Assembly (NCBI GenBank): GCA_030037955.1
Contig: JASHPT010000004.1
Coordinates: forward strand, 1-42,696
DNA from: Thermoplasmata archaeon
Lineage (GTDB): Archaea; Thermoplasmatota; Thermoplasmata; Lutacidiplasmatales; UBA184
DNA: 42,696 nucleotides
Direction: 5' to 3'
Shown here one piece after another: positions 7,247-15,429 of the stretch; positions within the stretch are counted from its first letter, which is position 1; each line of letters begins with the position of its first letter. The position numbers were made by a program, and so were the translations under genes. The notes under the pieces are model-generated. The model searched no databases. It was given only the letters and a program-made list of their open reading frames with translations, and was not told where the DNA came from.

Positions 7247-8354
7247 TCGTCCGGATGCGCGCCTTGTCCTTCGCCACCATCGGGAAGACGATGGGGAGCG
7301 CGAAGACGTTGAGCTCGAAGAGGCGCTGGCTCAATCGTTTCGCGAGGGCGCTGTCGCCGACGATGATCGGCGTGATCGGGGTCTCACTATGGCCGATGTT
7401 GAAACCGAGCTGCCGCATCGCCTTCTTGAAACGCTCGGTGTGACGCCAGAGCGTCTGGACGTGTTGGGGCTCTTTCTCCAGCACATCGATTGCCGCGATG
7501 CATGCGGCGGCGACGGGCGGTGGATGGGACCCGCTCAGGAGCCAGGTCCGGGACTTGTTGAAGGCAAAGTCGCGGAGCGCCTGCGAGCCGGAGATGTGAC
7601 CGCCGACGACTCCGAAGGCCTTGGAGAAGGTCCCCATCTCGACGTGGACCTTGTCCCGGCCCAGGTGGAAGTGGGAGACGATGCCCCGACCCCCCTCCCC
7701 GAGAACGCCCTCGCCATGGGCGTCGTCGACGTACACCATGGCTCCGTGCTTGGACGCGGTGTCGGCGATCCGGTCGAGGGGGGCGATGTCGCCGTCCATC
7801 GAGAAGACCCCATCGGTGATCACGAGGATCCGCCGGTAGGCGGGATGGTGCCCCTCCGACTCGTCGAGCACCCTCTCCAGGTCGGCCGCGTCGCCGTGGC
7901 GGTAGACCGCGCGCTCGGCCTTGGACAGACGGACCCCGTCGATGATGCTGCCGTGGTTGAGCTCGTCGCTGATGACAAGGTCGCCCTCGCCGACGAGCTG
8001 GGGAATCAGACCGGCGTTGGTGGCGAAGCCGCTCTGGTAGACCAGGGACGCCTCGGCGCCCTTGAATCGGGCGAGACGCCGCTCGAGTTCGACATGGAGG
8101 TCCATCGTGCCGGCGATGGGCCGGACCGACCCAGAGCCGACGCCGTGGGTCCGGACCGCCTCGATGGCGGCCTGCTTGAGCGCGGGATGATTGCTGAGGC
8201 CGAGGTAGTTGTTGGAGCAGAACATGAGCACCCTCTTCCCGTCCACCTCGCACCATGGGGTGCTCGGACCCTCGAGAACGTGGAGCCGCCAGTCGAGTTC
8301 GCTCTCCACCAGCTGCTGATACTCCTGCTGCAGGAACGACGTGGGATCCCGCAT
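7161..8354 (-). CDS. kbl: Glycine C-acetyltransferase (2-amino-3-ketobutyrate CoA ligase)
   Basis: A 397-residue PLP enzyme of the alpha-oxoamine synthase family, full length. It cleaves 2-amino-3-ketobutyrate with CoA to glycine and acetyl-CoA, the second step of threonine degradation. The PLP lysine is Lys245 in the FSKAFG motif; the family stretches VDDAHGEG and the N-terminal FCSNNYLG are also present. The start at 8354 is fixed by homology and by its position one base after the tdh stop, so the pair is surely one operon. The C-terminus (GRELHLI) looks natural, so the neighbouring IS did not truncate it, but the tnpB frame overlaps its last 86 nt on the other strand. Confidence 0.95.
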   Translation of the reverse strand: MRDPTSFLQQEYQQLVESELDWRLHVLEGPSTPWCEVDGKRVLMFCSNNYLGLSNHPALKQAAIEAVRTHGVGSGSVRPIAGTMDLHVELERRLARFKGAEASLVYQSGFATNAGLIPQLVGEGDLVISDELNHGSIIDGVRLSKAERAVYRHGDAADLERVLDESEGHHPAYRRILVITDGVFSMDGDIAPLDRIADTASKHGAMVYVDDAHGEGVLGEGGRGIVSHFHLGRDKVHVEMGTFSKAFGVVGGHISGSQALRDFAFNKSRTWLLSGSHPPPVAAACIAAIDVLEKEPQHVQTLWRHTERFKKAMRQLGFNIGHSETPITPIIVGDSALAKRLSQRLFELNVFALPIVFPMVAKDKARIRTIMNAALSPEDVDVAISAFEKAGRELHLI

Positions 8355-8355
8355 G

Positions 8356-9417
8356 CTACCACCGGGCCTCGAGCGACACCTTTGCCGCCTGGCCGGACTC
8401 GATGAGCTCCATCGCCTTCGGCAGGTCCCGGATCGGAATCCGGTGCGTGATGATCTGCGACATCTTCCCCCGGAACTCCGGCTTTGCCAGGAGCCCTTTG
8501 ACCTGGTACCAGGTGGAGAACATCCGACGCCCGAAGATCCCGTGGACACGCGCGGCCTTGAAAATCACCGCGTCATCGAAGTTGAGCAGAGCCGGTTTGT
8601 CGAAGAGGCCCAGGAGGGAGACCCGCCCCCCCGGCGTCAACGCGTCAAACACGAGCCGCAAAGAGGCCGGGTGGCCCGACATCTCCACCGCCACGTCGAC
8701 CCCATGACCGCCGGTCAATGAGCGGACGGTCTCGGCGAGCGAGTCCCCTTCCTCCGTCGGGTCGAGGACCTTGTCCGCGCCCATCTTGATCGCGAGCGCC
8801 TTGCGCACAGGGTTCACCTCGGTAGCGATGACGGTCTCCGCGCCGAGATGTTTCCCGACCGCGATCGCGAGCAGCCCGATCGGTCCGCACCCGGTCACGA
8901 GGAGGGCGCTGCCCGCGAGGTCCTCGATGTTGTCCTCGGGGAGGAGCGCGTGGACGGCGTTGCCGAGAGGCTCCTGGACGGACGCCAGGGCGGGATCCAG
9001 CTCGGGGTCATTCTTCCACGCGTTCTGCTCGGGCAGGACGGCGTACTCGGCATAGACCCCATTGCGGTCGACCCCGAGAACCTCGACGTGCTCGCAGATG
9101 TGCATCTTGCCGGTGCGGCACTGGAAGCACGTCCCGTCTGCGATGTGGGTCTCGGCCGAGACGTGGTCCCCGACCTGGAGGCTGCGGACCGCTCGGCCGA
9201 CCCGGATGACCTCCCCCGAGACCTCGTGTCCGAAGATGAACGGAACCCGCTTGACTCTCGCCTGAGCCCACTCGTTCCATTTCCAGATGTGTACGTCGGT
9301 GCCGCAGACCGAGGATGCCCGAACGGCGATCAGCACCTCGTCTTCGGCCGGTTCGGGGTTGGGGACGGTCTGTATCTCCCCGCCCGGAGCTCGCGAGGGC
9401 TTCACGTAAGCCTGCAC
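8356..9417 (-). CDS. tdh: L-threonine 3-dehydrogenase
   Basis: A 353-residue zinc-dependent medium-chain dehydrogenase oxidising L-threonine with NAD to 2-amino-3-ketobutyrate, the substrate of the next gene. Visible are the catalytic-zinc segment CGTDVHIWKW followed by GHEVSGEV, and the GCGPIGLLA Rossmann motif. The structural-zinc loop reads ADGTCFQCRTGKMHIC, so three of the usual four cysteines are present and the first appears replaced by Asp. The GTG start at 9417 is chosen because it begins the family's QAYVKP N-terminus; the open frame extends to 9498 without homology. A GCATAACGG stretch at 9450-9458 could be its TATA element on the minus strand. Transcribed divergently from the ribosomal cluster. 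Confidence 0.93.
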   Translation of the reverse strand: MQAYVKPSRAPGGEIQTVPNPEPAEDEVLIAVRASSVCGTDVHIWKWNEWAQARVKRVPFIFGHEVSGEVIRVGRAVRSLQVGDHVSAETHIADGTCFQCRTGKMHICEHVEVLGVDRNGVYAEYAVLPEQNAWKNDPELDPALASVQEPLGNAVHALLPEDNIEDLAGSALLVTGCGPIGLLAIAVGKHLGAETVIATEVNPVRKALAIKMGADKVLDPTEEGDSLAETVRSLTGGHGVDVAVEMSGHPASLRLVFDALTPGGRVSLLGLFDKPALLNFDDAVIFKAARVHGIFGRRMFSTWYQVKGLLAKPEFRGKMSQIITHRIPIRDLPKAMELIESGQAAKVSLEARW

Positions 9418-9658
9418 TGTCGAACCTTCGTGCCGTGGAGCCCGGTTCGGGCATAACGGTTGGCGGCTCAGACCGCCCGGGTTGCGTCGGTTCGCCATTG
9501 CTTTTCTCTACGCGCGCGTCCGAGAACACCGACGCGAGGAGCCCGTCGGTCGAGGTGGAAGCCAGGGTCCGGGCCTCGAACGAACCGGTTTCCGGTTGCG
9601 CTTATATATAGCACCCTTCTCCCCCGCCCCCACCGGAGGCGAACGACGCTCCAAATCG
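9418..9658. other. Divergent intergenic region between tdh and the ribosomal cluster
   Basis: This 241-nt spacer carries the clear TATA box for rpl3 at its right end and a weaker candidate for tdh at its left. I saw no tRNA, small ORF with family resemblance, or repeat in it. The middle is GC-rich without evident structure. Confidence 0.5.
9602..9610 (+). promoter_or_regulatory. TATA box of the ribosomal-protein cluster
   Basis: TTATATATA stands out in GC-rich surroundings, about 53 nt before the rpl3 ATG, predicting transcription start near 9631-9635 and a leader of about 25 nt. A GGAGG at 9635-9639 lies too far upstream for a standard Shine-Dalgarno. This probably drives the long run of genes to uL15. 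Confidence 0.8.
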
Positions 9659-10660
9659 ATGGCCCGCCGACACCGACCTCGCCGAGGCTCGCTCGGCTAC
9701 TCCCCTCGTTCTCGCTCGTCCCGTAGTGTACCTAGGATCCGGACCTGGCCGTCCGGCCCCAAACAGCCCACGCTAGAGGGCTTCGCCGGCTTCAAGGTCG
9801 GCATGACGCACGCCTTCATCGTGGACTACCGGAAGCGGTCGACGACGGCGGGGCAGGAGGTTTCGGTGCCGGTCACGGTCATCGAGACCCCCCCGATCCA
9901 TGTCGTCGGCGCCCGACTCTATCGGGAGGACCCGTACGGAAGCCGGGTGGTCGGGGAGGTCTGGTCGGAAGAGACCCACGACGAAGTCGACCGGGCGATT
10001 CCCCGTCATCCGGCGAGTCCGGTCGGTGCCGTCGACTCCTTCAAGTCGGCGCCGGCCGATGATGTCCGGCTGATCGTCCACACGGAGCCGTGGCTGGTGA
10101 CCGGTATCGGCTCCAAGTCCCCCGATATCTTCGAGGTCCGGGTTTCGGGGGAAGGAGTCGAGGACCGTCGGTCTTTTGCACTGAACCAGCTCGGAAAGGA
10201 AGTCACGATCGACCAGGTCGCGAAGGAAGGAGAGTTCTGGGACCTCATCGGGGTCACCAAAGGGAAGGGCTTTCAGGGCCACATCCAGCGGTGGGGCGTT
10301 CATCTTCAACCCCACAAGAACTCGAAGCATCGCCGAATGATCGGGACGCTCGGCCCGCACAATCCGAGCTTCGTGTCGTACCGGATCCCTCAGGCGGGTC
10401 AGATGGGGTACCACCGCCGGACGGTCTACAACATCCGACTGCTCAAGATCGTCCGGGACCCTAAGACCGAGGCGATCGCCCCCAAGGGCGGATACCTCCA
10501 CTACGGCTCCCCCCGGTCGAGCTGCGTCATCGTGCACGGGACCGTGCCGGGGCCCTCGAAGCGGTTGCTCCGATTCCGTCTGCCCGTCCGAAGCCGCGTC
10601 GCGACCGTCGAAAAGGTCGACGTGCGGTTCCTCAGCACCGCGTCGAAGCAGGGCGTATGA
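9659..10660 (+). CDS. rpl3: Large-subunit ribosomal protein uL3 (L3)
   Basis: A 333-residue archaeal L3 and first gene of the cluster. It has the very basic N-terminus (MARRHRPRRGS), the GFKVGMTHAF strand, and the VTKGKGFQGHIQRWG segment with the family's W-loop that reaches toward the peptidyl-transferase centre. The ATG at 9659 fits the N-terminus of the archaeal family and the TATA box at 9602-9610. The stop overlaps the rpl4 start as ATGA, implying translational coupling. Confidence 0.97.
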   Translation: MARRHRPRRGSLGYSPRSRSSRSVPRIRTWPSGPKQPTLEGFAGFKVGMTHAFIVDYRKRSTTAGQEVSVPVTVIETPPIHVVGARLYREDPYGSRVVGEVWSEETHDEVDRAIPRHPASPVGAVDSFKSAPADDVRLIVHTEPWLVTGIGSKSPDIFEVRVSGEGVEDRRSFALNQLGKEVTIDQVAKEGEFWDLIGVTKGKGFQGHIQRWGVHLQPHKNSKHRRMIGTLGPHNPSFVSYRIPQAGQMGYHRRTVYNIRLLKIVRDPKTEAIAPKGGYLHYGSPRSSCVIVHGTVPGPSKRLLRFRLPVRSRVATVEKVDVRFLSTASKQGV

Positions 10661-11481
10661 GCGGACCTTCGGCCGCCGCCCCGACGCTGCCGGCCGTCAC
10701 GCCGCTCATCCGAGCGCACCTCGTCACTCTCGAGGGAAAGGCCGGCTCCGCCGTCACGCTCCCGCGGGCCTTCTCGGTCCCGGTACGTCCGGACCTCATC
10801 CGTCGGGCGGTCGTCGCCGCCCAGTCCCATCGGATTCAGCCCCACGGGACCAGTCCGACCGCGGGCCTGCGTCACTCGGTCGAGTGGTCCGGGAAGGGCA
10901 AGGGCGTCGCCCGTACGCCCCGACTCATGGACTCCATGCGGGGCGCCCAGGCACCCAATACGGTGGGAGGCCGCCCGGCGCACCCCCCGCGGGTGAACAC
11001 GCTCTGGGGCAAGAAAATCAATGTCAAGGAACGGCGGGGAGCGTTTGCAGCCGCCCTGGCCGCCACCCGCGATACCCGTCTCGTCCGGGCTCGGGGCCAC
11101 CAGGTCAAGGAAGGAACCCACCTTCCCCTCATTGTCGAAGACCCGCTGGAGGACGTGACGTCCTCGAGCGCGGCGAGCGACTTCCTCGCGCGGGTGGGAC
11201 TCCTGGGCGACGTGGCCCGGGCCCACGACGGGACGCATATCCGGGCCGGCCGCGGGAAGCGGCGGGGCCGGCTCCGGCGCGAGCCGTCGAGCCTGCTGGT
11301 CGTCACCAGCGTCCCGGGAAAGGCACGGGGCTTCCGGAACCTCTCGGGTGTCGATGTCGTCCCGGTGGGTCGCCTCGGGACCGAGGACCTGGCGCCGGGA
11401 GGAGACCCCGGGCGTCTCACGATCTTCTCGAGTGCCGCGCTCGTCGCCCTGCGCGTTCGGCTGGAGGGGGGCGTCGAATGA
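10657..11481 (+). CDS. rpl4: Large-subunit ribosomal protein uL4 (L4/L1e)
   Basis: A 274-residue archaeal-type L4. The central loop with GKGKGVARTPRL (about residues 79-90), which lines the nascent-peptide exit tunnel, is conserved, as is the C-terminal NLSGVDVVPVG region. The N-terminus carries a short Ala/Pro extension. It overlaps rpl3 upstream and rpl23 downstream, each by four bases. Confidence 0.96.
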   Translation: MSGPSAAAPTLPAVTPLIRAHLVTLEGKAGSAVTLPRAFSVPVRPDLIRRAVVAAQSHRIQPHGTSPTAGLRHSVEWSGKGKGVARTPRLMDSMRGAQAPNTVGGRPAHPPRVNTLWGKKINVKERRGAFAAALAATRDTRLVRARGHQVKEGTHLPLIVEDPLEDVTSSSAASDFLARVGLLGDVARAHDGTHIRAGRGKRRGRLRREPSSLLVVTSVPGKARGFRNLSGVDVVPVGRLGTEDLAPGGDPGRLTIFSSAALVALRVRLEGGVE

Positions 11482-11741
11482 CCGAGCTGCGGCATCGGGT
11501 CATCCTCCACCCGTACGTGACGGAGAAGGCCATGGACGAGATGGAGCGGATGAACAAGCTCGAGTTCTCCGTCGACCGCCGGGCCAGTCGGGCCCAGGTG
11601 AAGCACGCGGTCGAGGACCTCTACCAGTGTAAGGTCGCGAAGGTCACGATCAAGATCGTCCGGACCGGCAAGATCGCCACCGTGCGGTTCAAGCCGGAAT
11701 ATTCGGCCGAGGACATCGGTGCTCGGGCCGGGGTGTTCTGA
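11478..11741 (+). CDS. rpl23: Large-subunit ribosomal protein uL23 (L23)
   Basis: An 87-residue L23 located at the tunnel exit, where SRP and the translocon dock. It shows HPYVTEKAMDEM and the NKLEFSVDRRASR strand typical of the archaeal family. The start overlaps the rpl4 stop (ATGA), and its TGA shares its last A with the rpl2 ATG. Confidence 0.96.
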   Translation: MTELRHRVILHPYVTEKAMDEMERMNKLEFSVDRRASRAQVKHAVEDLYQCKVAKVTIKIVRTGKIATVRFKPEYSAEDIGARAGVF

Positions 11742-12466
11742 TGGGAAAGCGGATCAAGTCCCGACGGCGCGGTGCCGGTACCGGCCCGTACATTTCCCCC
11801 AGCCATCGCCACCATGGCGCGATCTACCATCCGCCTCCGAGCGTCGCCGGCGAGGGCCGGGTCGTGTCGATCGACCAGGCGCCCGGCCGTACCGCCTCGG
11901 TCGTGGTGGTGAAGGGCCCGGTCGGGGAGGAGGTCCAGATGCTTGCGGCGGCAGGGATCTCGACCGGTGACACCGTGTCGCTCAACCGGGGACCGGTCGT
12001 CCGCGGCAGCCTCCTGCCGCTGCAGAGCATCCCGGACGGGATCCTCGTCTCGAACCTCGAGGTCAAGCCGTTCGACGGGGGACGGCTCGTTCGTGCCGCC
12101 GGAACCAGCGCACTCGTCGTGGCCCACGCGGGCGGCGAGGTCACGGTGCAGCTGCCGTCCGGGAAGTTCAAGCAGTTCCTCGAGACCTGTCGGGCCCAGG
12201 TCGGCAGCGTCGGAGGCGGTGGCCGACAGGAACGGCCGTTCATCAAGGCCGGCAAGAAGGTGCTCTCGTTCCGATCCATCGCGCGTCCGCCGTTCAAGGT
12301 CCGGGGTGTCGCGATGAACCCGGTGAACCACCCGCACGGGGGCGGAGCCCACCAGCACGTGGGTCGACCGAGCACGGTCGGCGCCGGGGCCTGGCCGGGT
12401 CAGAAGGTCGGACGGTTCTCGCCCAAGCGCCGTCACGCTCGACGGAAACGCGGGGGAGGGAGCTAG
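11741..12466 (+). CDS. rpl2: Large-subunit ribosomal protein uL2 (L2)
   Basis: A 241-residue L2, of normal archaeal length, that helps form the peptidyl-transferase centre and inter-subunit bridge. Conserved features include the basic N-terminus MGKRIKSRRRGAGTG, the VAMNPVNHPHGGG loop (about 188-200) with its invariant histidine, and the basic C-terminal KRRHARRKRGGGS. Followed three bases later by rps19. Confidence 0.97.
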   Translation: MGKRIKSRRRGAGTGPYISPSHRHHGAIYHPPPSVAGEGRVVSIDQAPGRTASVVVVKGPVGEEVQMLAAAGISTGDTVSLNRGPVVRGSLLPLQSIPDGILVSNLEVKPFDGGRLVRAAGTSALVVAHAGGEVTVQLPSGKFKQFLETCRAQVGSVGGGGRQERPFIKAGKKVLSFRSIARPPFKVRGVAMNPVNHPHGGGAHQHVGRPSTVGAGAWPGQKVGRFSPKRRHARRKRGGGS

Positions 12467-12469
12467 GTC

Positions 12470-12895
12470 ATGCCGAAGGCTCGGAAGGTCCGGAAGGCCG
12501 AGGTCCGGCGGAAGCGGGAGTTCACGCTCCGGGGCAAGAGCCTGCCGGAGCTGCTGCAGCTCGACCTCGCCGGCCTCGCGAAGCTGTTGCCGGCGCGGCA
12601 GCGACGCTCCATCCGCCGAGGCTTCAACGACGACCAGCGGCGGTTTCTCGAGAAGATGGCGAACGGTCCGACGACGAAGCCGATCCGGACCCACTGCCGC
12701 GACGTCATCGTGCTGCCCCAGCATGTCGGCCGGCGGGTGGCGATCCACAACGGCCGGGAGTACAAGGAGATCGAGGTTCGGCCGGAGATGATCGGGCACT
12801 ACTACGGGGAGTTCTCGCTGACCCGCAAGTTCGAGAAGCACTCGGGGCCCGGTGTGGGAGCGACCCGGTCGTCCAAGTTCATGCCGCTCAAGTGA
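12470..12895 (+). CDS. rps19: Small-subunit ribosomal protein uS19 (S19)
   Basis: A 141-residue archaeal S19 with the characteristic N-terminal extension and the core TRDVIVLPQHVGRRVAIHNG-like strands near residues 69-85, ending with the GATRSSKFMPLK tail. It sits in the head of the 30S subunit near the A-site tRNA. A GAGGGGG just after its stop may be the ribosome-binding site of rpl22. Confidence 0.96.
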   Translation: MPKARKVRKAEVRRKREFTLRGKSLPELLQLDLAGLAKLLPARQRRSIRRGFNDDQRRFLEKMANGPTTKPIRTHCRDVIVLPQHVGRRVAIHNGREYKEIEVRPEMIGHYYGEFSLTRKFEKHSGPGVGATRSSKFMPLK

Positions 12896-12905
12896 GGGGG
12901 TTCGG

Positions 12906-13367
12906 ATGACACGCGGCTACACCTATCAAACCGAATCCGGAGTCTCCGTCGCCCGGGCCCGTGGGCAGGAGCTCCCGATGTCCCCCAAGAAGACCTACGA
13001 GGTCCTCAACGCGATCCGGGGGAAGGACCTCGGGACCGCTCGTCGCATCCTCGACGATGCCGTGGCCCTCAAGCGCGCCATCCCTTTCCGACGGTACAAC
13101 CAGGAGACGGCGCACAAGCGGGGCGTCGGTCCGGGCCGGTATCCGCGAAAGGTCTGCCGGGCCCTCCTGGACATTCTGGCCAATGCCGAGGCGAACGCCG
13201 AGTTCCAGGGCCTCGACACCGACCGGCTGTTCGTGAAGGTGGCGGCGTCGTCCCGAGGCCGCATCCAGAAGGCGAACATGCCGCGCGCTCAGGGTCGGGC
13301 CACGGCCTGGAACGAACAGACGACGCATGTCGAGATCGTGCTGGGCGAGCGCAAGGAGTCGTCGTAA
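12906..13367 (+). CDS. rpl22: Large-subunit ribosomal protein uL22 (L22)
   Basis: A 153-residue archaeal L22, lining the exit tunnel. The family start is MTRGYTYQ; the body contains ARGQELPMSPKKTYEVLNAIRG and the C-terminal loop GRIQKANMPRAQGRA that extends into the tunnel. ATG 12906 is preferred over the longer open frame because it gives the normal archaeal N-terminus and follows a GGGGG stretch. Its TAA shares its last A with the rps3 ATG. Confidence 0.96.
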   Translation: MTRGYTYQTESGVSVARARGQELPMSPKKTYEVLNAIRGKDLGTARRILDDAVALKRAIPFRRYNQETAHKRGVGPGRYPRKVCRALLDILANAEANAEFQGLDTDRLFVKVAASSRGRIQKANMPRAQGRATAWNEQTTHVEIVLGERKESS

Positions 13368-14050
13368 TGTCGAGCGAGCGGAAGGTCATCGAGGAGGCTA
13401 CCCGCCGCGTCCTCCTCAAGGACTTCCTGATCCAGCAGAGCGCCCGCGCCGGTTTTGGGGGCCTCGACATCCAGCGGACCCCGATGGGCACCCGCGTCAC
13501 GCTGATCACCGAGCGGCCGGGTATCATCATCGGCCGCCGGGGCGAGCTCATCAAACAGCTGACCCAGGACATCCAGAACCGGTTCAAGCTCGACAACCCC
13601 CAGATCGAGGTGCAGGAGGAGCGGCAGCCGGCGCTCAACGCGCAGCTGATGGCCGAGAAGCTCGCCGGCACGCTCGAGCGCGGCTGGCACTTCCGTCGCG
13701 CCGGTCACTCCACGGTTCGTCGGATCATGGAGTCCGGCGCTCGCGGCTGCCAGGTGATCCTCTCCGGCAAGCTCACCGGGGAGCGGCACCGGACCGAGCG
13801 CTTCAAGGCCGGTACGATCAAGTACTGCGGCGAGGCGGCGATCCTCCTCATCGGCAAGGGATTTGCCCAGGCCCGGCTCAAACCCGGCGTCATCGGCGTC
13901 AAGGTCTGGATCATGGGCCCGGCGGCGAAGCTGCCGGACGAGATCCATGTGAAGGGTGTCGAGGAACGACCCAAGACGGCCGCGGTCGAGCTGCCCTCGG
14001 CCGAGGCTCCCCCGCTCCCGGACGTGCCTCCGGCGGAGGCGACGGAATGA
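13367..14050 (+). CDS. rps3: Small-subunit ribosomal protein uS3 (S3)
   Basis: A 227-residue S3 with an N-terminal type II KH domain (GIIIGRRGELIKQL near residues 47-60) that grips mRNA at the entry channel, then the C-terminal S3 domain with AGTIKYCGEAA. The last 20 residues are Pro/Ala/Glu-rich and probably disordered. It overlaps rpl29 by four bases. Confidence 0.97.
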   Translation: MSSERKVIEEATRRVLLKDFLIQQSARAGFGGLDIQRTPMGTRVTLITERPGIIIGRRGELIKQLTQDIQNRFKLDNPQIEVQEERQPALNAQLMAEKLAGTLERGWHFRRAGHSTVRRIMESGARGCQVILSGKLTGERHRTERFKAGTIKYCGEAAILLIGKGFAQARLKPGVIGVKVWIMGPAAKLPDEIHVKGVEERPKTAAVELPSAEAPPLPDVPPAEATE

Positions 14051-14262
14051 CGCTCCTCCGGATGAAGGAGCTCCGGGCCCTCTCGGACGAGGACCTGCAG
14101 AAGAAGATCGCCGACATCGAGAACGACCTCCTACGGGAACGCGGGACCGCCGCGATGGGCGGTGCGCCTCCGAGCCCGGGCCGGCTGCGGGCACTCCGCA
14201 CGAACGTGGCCCGAGCTCTCACCGTGCTCTCCGAACGCGCCAACGCCGGGAAGTCGGACTAA
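14047..14262 (+). CDS. rpl29: Large-subunit ribosomal protein uL29 (L29)
   Basis: A 71-residue two-helix L29 with the family start MKELRALSDEDLQKKI and the RTNVARALTVLSER C-terminal helix; the central loop holds GGAPPSPGRLR. It lies near the tunnel exit next to uL23. In many euryarchaea a SUI1/aIF1 gene follows; here the next gene is rnp1, 21 nt downstream. Confidence 0.93.
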   Translation: MTLLRMKELRALSDEDLQKKIADIENDLLRERGTAAMGGAPPSPGRLRALRTNVARALTVLSERANAGKSD

Positions 14263-14283
14263 CGGGAGGGAGTCGGGTCCAGT

Positions 14284-14598
14284 ATGTCGTCCAACGTCGG
14301 TCCGCGGCCTTCCGCATCGGTCCTGCTCGGCGAGATCATCGGTCTCCCGGTCCAGATCGGTGAGTCGCCGGGGATCCAGGGCCTTCCGTGGGAGGGCGTC
14401 ATCGCCGACGAAACGCTCCACACGCTCGTCATCCGCCGGAACGGGTCGACCCGGCGGCTACGCATCCCCAAGACGGGACTCCGGGCCCGCCTGCTCAAGG
14501 ACGGGGAAGAAGTCCCGGTCCTCGGTGAAGAGCTTCGGGTTCGGCCGGAGGACCGGACGAAGCTGCTCGCCCTCGGCGGCCGCCGGAGGTCACGATGA
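14284..14598 (+). CDS. rnp1: Ribonuclease P protein component 1 (Rpp29/POP4 family)
   Basis: A 104-residue protein matching archaeal Rnp1, the Rpp29-like Sm-fold subunit of RNase P that assists 5' maturation of pre-tRNA. Visible are LLGEIIGLPVQI near residues 14-25, the strand GVIADETLHTLVIRR (about 38-52) and IPKTG, in the expected order. Its position between uL29 and uS17 is the conserved archaeal location, which supports the call. It overlaps rps17 by four bases (ATGA). Confidence 0.92.
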   Translation: MSSNVGPRPSASVLLGEIIGLPVQIGESPGIQGLPWEGVIADETLHTLVIRRNGSTRRLRIPKTGLRARLLKDGEEVPVLGEELRVRPEDRTKLLALGGRRRSR

Positions 14599-15020
14599 GT
14601 CCCCCCGCGAAGCCGGCGGCGCGGCGGGCCCGCGACATCGGCCTCGACGTCCGTTCCCCGAAGGAGCGCTGCGAGGACCAGCACTGCCCGTTCCACGGAC
14701 ACCTCTCCGTCCGTGGCCAGATCTTCGAGGCCACCGTCGTCTCCACGGCGATGCAGCGGACCGCCGTCGTCGAGCGAACGATCCTCCGCGCGCTTCCGAA
14801 GTACGAGCGGTATGCCAAGCGCCGGCGTCGGTACCTGGTGCACGACCCTCCCTGCCTCAAGGTGCGGGTCGGCCGGCGGGTGCGGGTCGCCGAGACCCGT
14901 CCGCTCTCCAAGACCGTGACCTTCTGCATCGTTGAGGACCTGGGCGACGCGGCCGTTCGGACGGGCGGCGAAGAGGTGGCCCCCGCGCCGGCGCCCGCCC
15001 CCAAGGAGGAGGCCACATGA
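14595..15020 (+). CDS. rps17: Small-subunit ribosomal protein uS17 (S17)
   Basis: A 141-residue archaeal S17. It shows the archaeal N-terminal segment RDIGLDV...[12 protein letters not shown], the OB-fold core with [16 protein letters not shown], and the KYERYAKRR loop. The C-terminal 25 residues are Ala/Pro-rich and likely disordered. It overlaps rpl14 by four bases. Confidence 0.95.
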   Translation: MSPPAKPAARRARDIGLDVRSPKERCEDQHCPFHGHLSVRGQIFEATVVSTAMQRTAVVERTILRALPKYERYAKRRRRYLVHDPPCLKVRVGRRVRVAETRPLSKTVTFCIVEDLGDAAVRTGGEEVAPAPAPAPKEEAT

Positions 15021-15415
15021 AGGGCCTCGCGGGCTCCCGCGGACGCGGACTGCCGAAGGGCGCCCGGCTCGAGTGCGTGGACAACACCGGGGCGAAGGTC
15101 GTCGAGATCATCGCGGTACGGAACTGGCACGGCACGCACCGCCGCTACCCGCGGGCGGCGGTCGCCGACCTGGTGATCGCTTCCGTCAAGAAGGGCACGC
15201 CCGAGATGCGTCGTCAGGTCGTGCATGCCGTCATCGTCCGGTCCCGGGTGCCGATCCATCGGGCCGACGGCACCCGCATCCAGTTCGAGGACAACGCCGC
15301 TGTCATCACGACCGAGACCGGCGAGATCAAGGGATCCCAGATCAAGGGACCCGTGGCGAAGGAGGCCGCCGAGCGATGGCCGCGGATCGCCGCCGCGTCC
15401 TCGATCATCGTGTAG
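15017..15415 (+). CDS. rpl14: Large-subunit ribosomal protein uL14 (L14)
   Basis: A 132-residue L14, the interface protein that binds the anti-association factor aIF6 and forms inter-subunit bridges. Diagnostic stretches are [15 protein letters not shown] near residues 16-30 and the [24 protein letters not shown] region. Standard length with no anomalies. A GGAAGGAGAGGG just downstream provides a purine-rich ribosome-binding site for rpl24. Confidence 0.97.
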   Translation: MKGLAGSRGRGLPKGARLECVDNTGAKVVEIIAVRNWHGTHRRYPRAAVADLVIASVKKGTPEMRRQVVHAVIVRSRVPIHRADGTRIQFEDNAAVITTETGEIKGSQIKGPVAKEAAERWPRIAAASSIIV

Positions 15416-15429
15416 GAAGGAGAGGGTCG

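Noticed and set aside
9418-9658. tRNA gene in the tdh-rpl3 spacer, suggested by GGTTCG
   Set aside because: The T-loop-like bases lack matching acceptor and anticodon stems at the right distances.
9773-15259. Many long minus-strand frames across the ribosomal cluster
   Set aside because: They mirror uL3 to uL14 genes, show no motifs, and have low-complexity Arg/Pro/Asp composition expected of antisense shadows.
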